NCBI GenBank assembly: GCA_025094145.1
Contig: JALLLS010000020.1
Location: 62,001 to 126,000 of the forward strand
Reading direction: 5' to 3'
Length of the DNA: 64,000 bases
Origin: Spinellus fusiger
Taxonomy: Eukaryota; Mucoromycota; Mucoromycetes; Mucorales; Phycomycetaceae
Under the pieces are notes generated by a model. The model did no database searches. It was not told the origin of the DNA and saw nothing but the letters and a program-made list of their open reading frames with translations. The position numbers were made by a program, and so were the translations under genes. This document shows positions 57,984 to 64,000 of the stretch, one piece after another. Every line of letters starts with the position of its first letter. Position 1 is the first letter of the stretch.

Positions 57984-58826
57984 ATGGACCTCGACAAAAA
58001 GGCACTGGTCTATACAAGTCATTACTGTGAAGAAAATATCTATCAGCTATGCAAGACAGTACAAGAAAAGAATAGTGCCCTGTTAAAGGACCTCACTGTG
58101 ATATTTATTAGTAATGAACAACGGTCTGTAAGTTCTAATATCTTCTACACATAGCTAATAACAAAGATCCCACTGTGGAAACAAAACATGTGTCGTAATG
58201 AGTGGCCTGTGATTTGGGTAAAGAAAAATACATGGGCTGTTGTTGATAGGAATATGACTAGGACTATCATGTGATACTTCATTGCCGCACGTCTGTCACG
58301 TAAAGAAGCCTTTATGGGTCGACGCTCACTCTTCACTAGCTCTGTTATCTATGACTTTGACACTGTGCTGCAGTTTCCTTGTTCTGCATTGGACTATATC
58401 AAGGAGTCATTGCGTCCTGAGTATACGTTAAAGGAAGAATTCAAAAGGTAAAGCGAAAAGGAGAGGAAATCACATGACTAAATGACTAGATGGTTTCGAT
58501 GTGTGCCTGCTATTGAGTATCTGTGTGGATTTGCTTCTGATAGGAGTCATATGGTAAGGAATGGAATGGAAGGTATTGCTGACTGTGCTATTAGTTGAAG
58601 GAAGGTGTTTACTGTGCACCACCACCCAATTATATGCCTATCTGTACAGCAGGTGAGGGTTGAAATGGAGTTGAAATGGGATGTCTGTCTTGATCAAGAA
58701 GGTTGACGAGAAGAGACTTGTTTAGAGCACACCATGAACTTGGAGGCCTACATTAGTATGCGTCATACATCTCTTCCAATGTATGGTATTGTCCAAAGTG
58801 AGGAAGCAATTATGGAGTGGCTCTAG
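57984..58826 (+). CDS. NTAQ1: Protein N-terminal glutamine amidohydrolase
   Basis: Converts N-terminal Gln to Glu in the Arg/N-degron pathway, upstream of arginylation and proteasomal decay. Exons 57984-58127, 58155-58217, 58262-58299, 58340-58447, 58490-58553, 58595-58652, 58726-58826; 191 aa, close to the animal protein. The catalytic triad is visible: Cys in YTSHYCEENIYQLC, His in WDYHVILHC, Asp in VIYDFDTVLQFPC. Other family blocks are VIFISNEQRS, FASDRSHMLKEG, CAPPPNYMPI and NLEAYISMR. The short introns all have clean GT-AG ends. Confidence 0.92.
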
Positions 58827-58866
58827 CTCTCTACAGCTCTCTACAGTAGATAGCTGTGTTTATTCA

Positions 58867-60068
58867 TAGTGTCCGGTATAAACACTATAATTCTTTTCAT
58901 TTTCCCGATATAATTCTTGTATAGGAAAATACTTATTCTTTGTAATAAAAACACACATTAAACACACAGTAGAGACTTGAAGATTGGATAAAGTATAAAG
59001 AAGGTCATCAAGATAATAAATACAGATTTATTGGGTGGAAGTCCTTAGTATTTGGTGTTTCCATCCTTGGCCTCTATCACAGCCCTACATCTCCGATGCA
59101 TGCTGCTGATGAGGTTGTTGGTAACCTCCTTGGGAATCTTGTCCCATTCCTGGACCAAAAGAGCCTTCAGATCCTGGAGGGTGCTTGCTGGGGTCATCTT
59201 CTTCCGAACTGCTCTGTCCAACTCTTCCCAAAGATGCTCAATTGGGTTCAGGTCAGGGCTATGAGAGGACCACCCCTCCATCGTGACTATGCCTCTCTCA
59301 TCCTTCCATTCCCTAGTCTCCTTACTAGTATGTCATATAGCATTGTCCTCTTGAAGAACATAGCCTACCACTGGATTCAGTGCTGAAAAGACAAGCCAGC
59401 TCGGGGCAATAGGCCGTTTCTAAAATACTGGTGTATTTGGCACTATTGATGGATCCCTCCACCACAGCAGGTCTACCAACACCTTCACCAGAAAAGAGAA
59501 CCCCACATCATCACCCCACCACCACCCAACCTCAATTTCTTGTGCTTATCAGTGAGAGCAAGCTTTCTGGTCACCCTGCAGGAAGACAGGCCAATCTTCA
59601 TCATCTTCTGAAATGTCCTCATGTACACTTTGGTGGTCATCTGCTTGCAAAGTTGATCTATTGTCTGAAATGAATCCCTTTCCATCTCGTATACAAACTC
59701 TCTCTCTTCCTTCTACTTCAGAATAGGCTTGCGCCCAGAGCTCTTCCCTGCTTTGAAACAGTCAGTTTCCCTGTATCTCTTCACAATGAGGCTGACAGCA
59801 GACCGACTGATGCCAAACATGGCTGCAATGTCTACTTGTCTGGTGCCATGTTGAGTAGCTTCATAGACAATGAGTTGACGAGTAAAGTCATCTTTTTTTT
59901 TCTTGTTTCCAATAGGCTTAGTGGTTTGTTCAGTGGTGTTAGACATAATAGATTTTATAGTGGAAAAATAAGAAATAAGGAATAAGCAAAAAAAAATGAA
60001 AAAAAAAAATTGAGCAAAATAGATATCGGAAAATGAAAAAGATTATATGGTTTCCACCGGACACTGTA
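58867..60068 (-). mobile_element. Tc1-type transposon with broken transposase
   Basis: 1.2-kb element. The left end GTGTCCGGTATAAACACTAT and the right end (inverted) GTGTCCGGTGGAAACCATAT share ~45 bp of imperfect inverted repeat (both continue TCTTTTTCATTTTCC-like), flanked by TA. Transposase pieces on the minus strand: 59946-59713 (TRQLIVYEATQHGTRQVDIA, helix-turn-helix, SGRKPI), 59685-59485 (TIDQLCKQMTTKVYMRTF; the DDE start HKKLRLGGGGVMMWGS), about 59480-59290 (AVVEGSINSAKYTSILE, VLQEDNAICHTSK) and 59281-59045 (WSSHSPDLNPIEHLWEELDR, the last catalytic Glu/Asp region). Stops and frame changes separate the pieces, and part of the first DDE segment is missing. It sits immediately 3' of NTAQ1. 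Confidence 0.88.
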
Positions 60069-60120
60069 GTGATAGGACGTACTCTAGCAAAATGCTCAAA
60101 GAATAGGACGGGCTCACAAC

Positions 60121-60516
60121 CCTCCTAAATATCCATTAAAAGTAGCTTATCTTCAACGTCTTCAAAGTGAAATGACTAGTCTAGTGCGTGGCAAGAATCC
60201 GCTGGTGATGGTAGCCCGTGGACTCTATAGACCTGTTTGGGATCCAATTCTTCTACTACCATGCACACGCAAAGAGAGACATCGTCTACTAAAATGGACT
60301 GCTTGATTACCACCAACATCTTCAGTTTCTTGCCAATGTGGCCACCCATCTGTCAACAGGGACCACTTTCTCATATGCACATTCGTTAATCATAAACGCT
60401 CCACCTTCTTGTTCTTCCTAATTCCTGCACCACCACAAGACGTTCATTCAATTGAGTATTGTCTAAATCTTCTGCTGCACACGATTAACTCTTTTGTTAA
60501 ATGGCGAGATCTTTAG
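60121..60516 (+). pseudogene. LINE-like retroelement C-terminal remnant
   Basis: Open frame with one internal TGA (60304-60306). It reads LQSEMTSLVRGKNPLVMVA, RKERHRLLKWTA, then a zinc-knuckle-like CQCGHPSVNRDHFLIC, which is the style of the C-terminal cysteine/histidine motif after the reverse transcriptase of non-LTR retrotransposons. No reverse-transcriptase catalytic motif is present in the window, so only the 3' end of an element remains. The Tc1 element directly precedes it. Confidence 0.45.
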
Positions 60517-61134
60517 CCCAGTTTTTTAATACTGCTGCAAGCCATTGATTGAGCCACATCTACTCGAGACTTTAAGGTAGAGCCATCAGCTGGTAGCTTG
60601 CTCATTGAGGCTGCTGATGGGTGTGTTGAGCGGGAACACCATCGCTGCCATAGAGTGCAAAGACTCCTTCAGCAACAGACGCTGTATTCTCACTTTTCCT
60701 CTGATTTCTCCTCTACCACCCATTCTTAGCCCGTTTAGCAAAGCCAGAAGCTGCTAGTGTAGTTGCTACATATATTCTCAGGATTGTCCGAGTTGCTCCA
60801 AGTATCCCTCGTTGGATTTCGAATCGCCACAGGATGACGGTTATCTTTTTGGTGTCATGGTTTCCTTGCTGACTTTATGGCCTTTTGGATGTTTATTCTT
60901 AACTATCATTTCTACTCATTTTTCATTTATCTTCATTTTTCCCTCTTGTGAGGTTTTGTATTTCTCTGTCCTTCTGTTTCCCATTCATTTGCATTCTTTT
61001 TTTCACTTTTGTATTTGAAGTGTTTTAATGTTTATTCTTATTTATTCTTCAAAAGTTCTCATAGGGTGGCTGATATGCCCAATGTGCGAATAGCAACCAA
61101 CACCCAAAAATAAAAATACTTTGAACTGTATTAT

Positions 61135-61165
61135 CGCTTAAAGGCTAGAAAAATCTTTGGGTGTG
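61135..61165 (+). repeat. Lone Plavaka-like terminus
   Basis: CGCTTAAAGGCTAGAAAAAT followed by CTTTGGGTGTG is the reverse complement of the family terminus (CACACCCAAAGATTTTTCTAG). It is followed by GA rather than TA, and no partner terminus or shared interior was found nearby. Confidence 0.55.
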
Positions 61166-62415
61166 GAGATTGGCAAAAACGACCACAAGACTAATTTTGG
61201 TATCTCTGTAATGTTAGGCAATGAAGATCCTTCTAGGACACGTAGGGCCTTGTGAGGCTGACTAATGGCACAGTATATGATAAGAAAGGAAAGGGTTTTG
61301 GAAAGTTCTCTTTGGTACGAGGGAGTAGTGGAGAAGGGGGTGTATAGGAAATGCCACAAACAATGTGGGGTGGCAGAAAACAAACAGGTGGTGGGAGTAA
61401 TAATGGTACTTCATAAATACTAAGAAAGAAATTAACGTAAAGAGAAGGAACACAAAGAAAACAAGTTGGAAATAGGAAGCAGTCCACTATCTAAGTCTAC
61501 AAGTATATTGTATTTGTCTTTACTCTAAATAGCTGCTCGATTCAAGGTCTATTTTATTACAGAAGCAAAATATATATATACCTTTTTAAATTATTCTGTT
61601 ATTTTCTTCCTATGGTGTGAGGTCATCCCTACTTGTCAATGCTAATGGTACCTTTACCATACATCCAAGAAGATAGAGTAGTCAAACTCGATTATCTCAC
61701 ATCTCCAAAGAGAGAGAAAAGACCTGATGTATGTTTATTAGTGCTTATCTATAGAATATAGCTAACATAGACAATCTATAGAAGCGATGAAGATAAACGA
61801 TATCTAATATTTAATAAATCTAAACTTTACTTTGCATCTTCTATTTTATGCTATTACTATTATCTGTTCTCTGGTAAATGCTAATATTCAAGCAAATCTC
61901 TTTTGTAATGAACTTGTGGTATATGTGTTAATACTAATAAGAGGCACCTTTCTCTCTGCCTGTTATATATTTAACTATTTAAATAGGGAGAGTAAACAAT
62001 AGATAAATAATAAACAGATAGCCATTATTACATGCAAAGTGTTTTCAATGCCATATAGAAACATCTAGTACGTTCTATAGTTTGTATTCAGTAAATACAT
62101 TTACACAACTCTATAAAATACATCTACTGGGGGTATATAGTTTTCTCTCTTTCTCTCTTTCTCTCTTTTGCACTCTTACTAGCCGATAAAGAAGACCTGA
62201 ATGACTCTTTTCTTATCAATCGAGAGTGGTAAAAAACATAAATACTCTTTTGATTATGGATTTCTATATGGAATTGAGTAGATACCACACCATGGCTAAT
62301 GTACATTACTGTATCACAAATAAAAGCATTGAGCAACCTCATCACCAGGTGACTATAAAATTCACTGTACTATGCACTCCTATACCTTTCTCTTTTTCCC
62401 ACCGAGAATTCTAAA
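61166..62415. other. 1.25-kb gene-poor spacer
   Basis: Open frames of 60-85 codons on the minus strand (61138-61487) are hydrophobic, low in complexity and show no family features. A CTTTCTCTCTTTCTCT run occurs at 62143-62167 upstream of COX7. Confidence 0.4.
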
Positions 62416-62641
62416 ATGTTAAATCGCCCTAACACTGTCCTTGAGAAACAGCGTCATTTCCAAGCACCTTCCCAAACACCTCTTTGGTTAAAAGGCCCCA
62501 GAGATAAGTTCATCGTTAGCATTGTATTTGCTGCTATTGGTGTTGGATTGGCCGGTGTCTTTGTTGGTACCGTTAAGTAAGTGAACACTTATTCCACTAT
62601 AGTCTATTCTTTTTTTTCTTTTACTAAACCACAGTGTATAG
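62416..62641 (+). CDS. COX7: Cytochrome c oxidase subunit 7 (VIIa-like)
   Basis: Small inner-membrane subunit of respiratory complex IV. Exon 1 is 62416-62576, the intron 62577-62634 (GTAAGT...TTACTAAAC...ACAG) and exon 2 is 62635-62641; 55 aa. The N-terminus LEKQRHFQAPSQTPLWLKGP matches the yeast Cox7 pattern QKxFQxxxxPLWW(K)xPR, followed by one membrane span (FIVSIVFAAIGVGLAGVFVG). If the intron is kept, translation stops at once (TVK-stop, 62580), giving a 54-aa protein, so both forms are nearly identical; the branch point and pyrimidine tract favour splicing. Confidence 0.8.
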
Positions 62642-63727
62642 AATGTCCAAGGGCACGAAATAACTATGAACAGTTGAGACACTGTCTCCAATGCTGAATA
62701 AAGAGCAAAAATAAACAAGTAAACTACTTTATTGGAGATCTAGATTGAGGAGAAATATGCGAACTCTATAGGGTATCAAGTATTTTATGCTATGAGATAA
62801 TGCGCGTTCTTTATTAAGCCTCAAGATCACAAACAGAGCCTTCTTCTTTCTTCTCTAATTGAAAACATACATCTTCAACTTGCATTAGCCTTGTTGAGGA
62901 TAGAAAAAGAAGAAATGAACAATAAGAACTGGTATTCTTTTATGAAAACATAAAAAAATGAATGTCTGTTATTATCTCATACTAATAGATAATAAAGAAT
63001 AATTAGAGTGAAAGTGTATAAAGAGACGGTCTAGTTCTTTTGATAAATGAAATATTCCATTCATAAGGTGAGATATGTTACAGTTTTATTGTTAAAGAAC
63101 ATACATTAAACTTTAAAGATAGACATCTTTATAATAAAGGATCTATAGATGAGTCATGTTAAATGACAGTTATTTATTAAAATACGTACAAAATACTATG
63201 AGATGCTTTAGAAATACTGTCTTGAGCTTCTATTGAGTATTTTTTACTATTAAACAAAAGTAGAATAAGAGATACGTTTACTAAACTCTTTGATTGAATG
63301 TAATGCAATGCAAAATACACTCTAGTAATTACATTATGCTTTTGACTATAAAAAAAGAGATTTATTATAGCCCCCTCTTTTTTTTTTCTTTTTTTTTTAA
63401 AAAAAATAAACAGTATATTTCTTTATCAATGATTCATCATCAATTACAGTAATAAATCAATTGTATTGGAATAGTGGTTCGTAGCCACACTTTCTATCTT
63501 GTTTTGTGCCTTTTAATCATAGTCAAAATGAAGGAAGAAACTAAATCAGTGCTATACAGTAATTCTTTAGTTATTTATTGTAAAATACATTATCTTCCTC
63601 ATATTATTCTTAACTAAAGCATCGTATATCTGCCATTTCTCCTTCATGCATTTATTGCATACAAGCACTCCTCACCACACAGCTCACATAAACACTAAAA
63701 TGACAAACACCCAAAGAAGCATGAGTA
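62642..63727. other. 1.1-kb gene-poor spacer
   Basis: AT-rich, with poly-T/poly-A runs at 63378-63410. No gene or RNA gene recognised. Confidence 0.4.
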
Positions 63728-64000
63728 CACACTTAAGGACTTTTCTGGCTTTTAAGCAGTGATACCATTTCCCTTTTATAGGACGACGTTTTAAAATCAA
63801 CAGGTTTGTGGATATCCAAATCATTATTTCCTTTTGTAGAATAGTTCAATATCAAATTGTATTATCAATAGAATAGTGTTGATGAATAGTATTGTTTATA
63901 ATAATAATATAGATAACACCATCCATTAATATAGATACACACAATATTCAAGAATAACTCCAAGTCTAAAATAAATTTTGCTTATTCTCCAATTTGAATA
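63728..64000 (+). mobile_element. Plavaka-like copy 4, left end, cut by window edge
   Basis: Starts CACACTTAAGGACTTTTCTG after TA and continues with sequence matching the left end of copy 1 (GATACC...CCCTTTTA, ATCAAATTGTATTATCAATA). It runs past the window, so its interior is unknown. Confidence 0.75.

Noticed and set aside
1..64000. tRNA, rRNA or snoRNA genes
   Set aside because: I looked for A/B-box pairs and conserved rRNA stretches and found none I could support; a covariance-model scan would be decisive.

Overview
The window is fungal nuclear DNA, most likely from an early-diverging lineage such as Mucoromycota. The evidence is: dense intron-bearing genes with short GT-AG introns (about 40-100 bp, branch points like CTAAC); typical fungal proteins (an Msb2-like signalling mucin, a membrane-anchored GH18 chitinase, a 161-residue tropomyosin, ATP synthase subunit h); and mobile elements of the Plavaka/CACTA, Helitron, Tc1/mariner and Fanzor kinds. 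The genus cannot be fixed from the sequence alone.

Layout. 1-7.8 kb is a housekeeping block: transportin 3' part (+), GH18 chitinase (-), ATP synthase subunit h (-), HSP90 with a heat-shock promoter (-), ribosomal protein uL29 (-). 7.9-19.2 kb is a transposon-rich island. It holds a 4.4 kb Plavaka-like element with a broken zinc-finger transposase, a convergent pair of unrecognised genes, a Helitron helicase fragment, a broken IS630/Tc1-like transposase, and a deletion derivative of the Plavaka-like family that carries the C-terminal part of a Fanzor (TnpB-like) protein. 19.6-40.5 kb is genic again: kelch-BTB protein (-), eL43 (+), tropomyosin (-), SR-type cyclophilin (+), a 2,540-residue UNC80-like protein (-), a p24 cargo receptor (-) and a 1,546-residue Msb2-like mucin (-) whose ectodomain is built of two coding minisatellites. 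41.4-48.6 kb is a second repeat island, bounded by two nearly identical 474-bp inverted arms and filled with decayed Tc1-like genes, a decayed multi-exon gene and a 742-bp miniature of the Plavaka-like family. 48.6-58.8 kb is genic: G-protein beta (-), PEX5 (+), EME1 (-), IMP4 (-), NTAQ1 (+). 58.9-61.2 kb holds a Tc1 element, a LINE-like remnant and a lone Plavaka-like terminus. COX7 (+) lies at 62.4 kb, and the left end of another Plavaka-like copy runs off the right edge.

The conserved genes work in separate pathways: nuclear import, cell wall, respiration, chaperone, ribosome and ribosome assembly, secretion, signalling, peroxisome import, DNA repair. They are not a cluster. The most interesting points are the Fanzor remnant inside a DNA-transposon derivative, the inverted duplication whose edges coincide with transposon ends, and several genes whose reading frames close only with GC-AG introns. 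All exon boundaries were inferred by eye from splice motifs and frame continuity, so single junctions may be off by a few bases.
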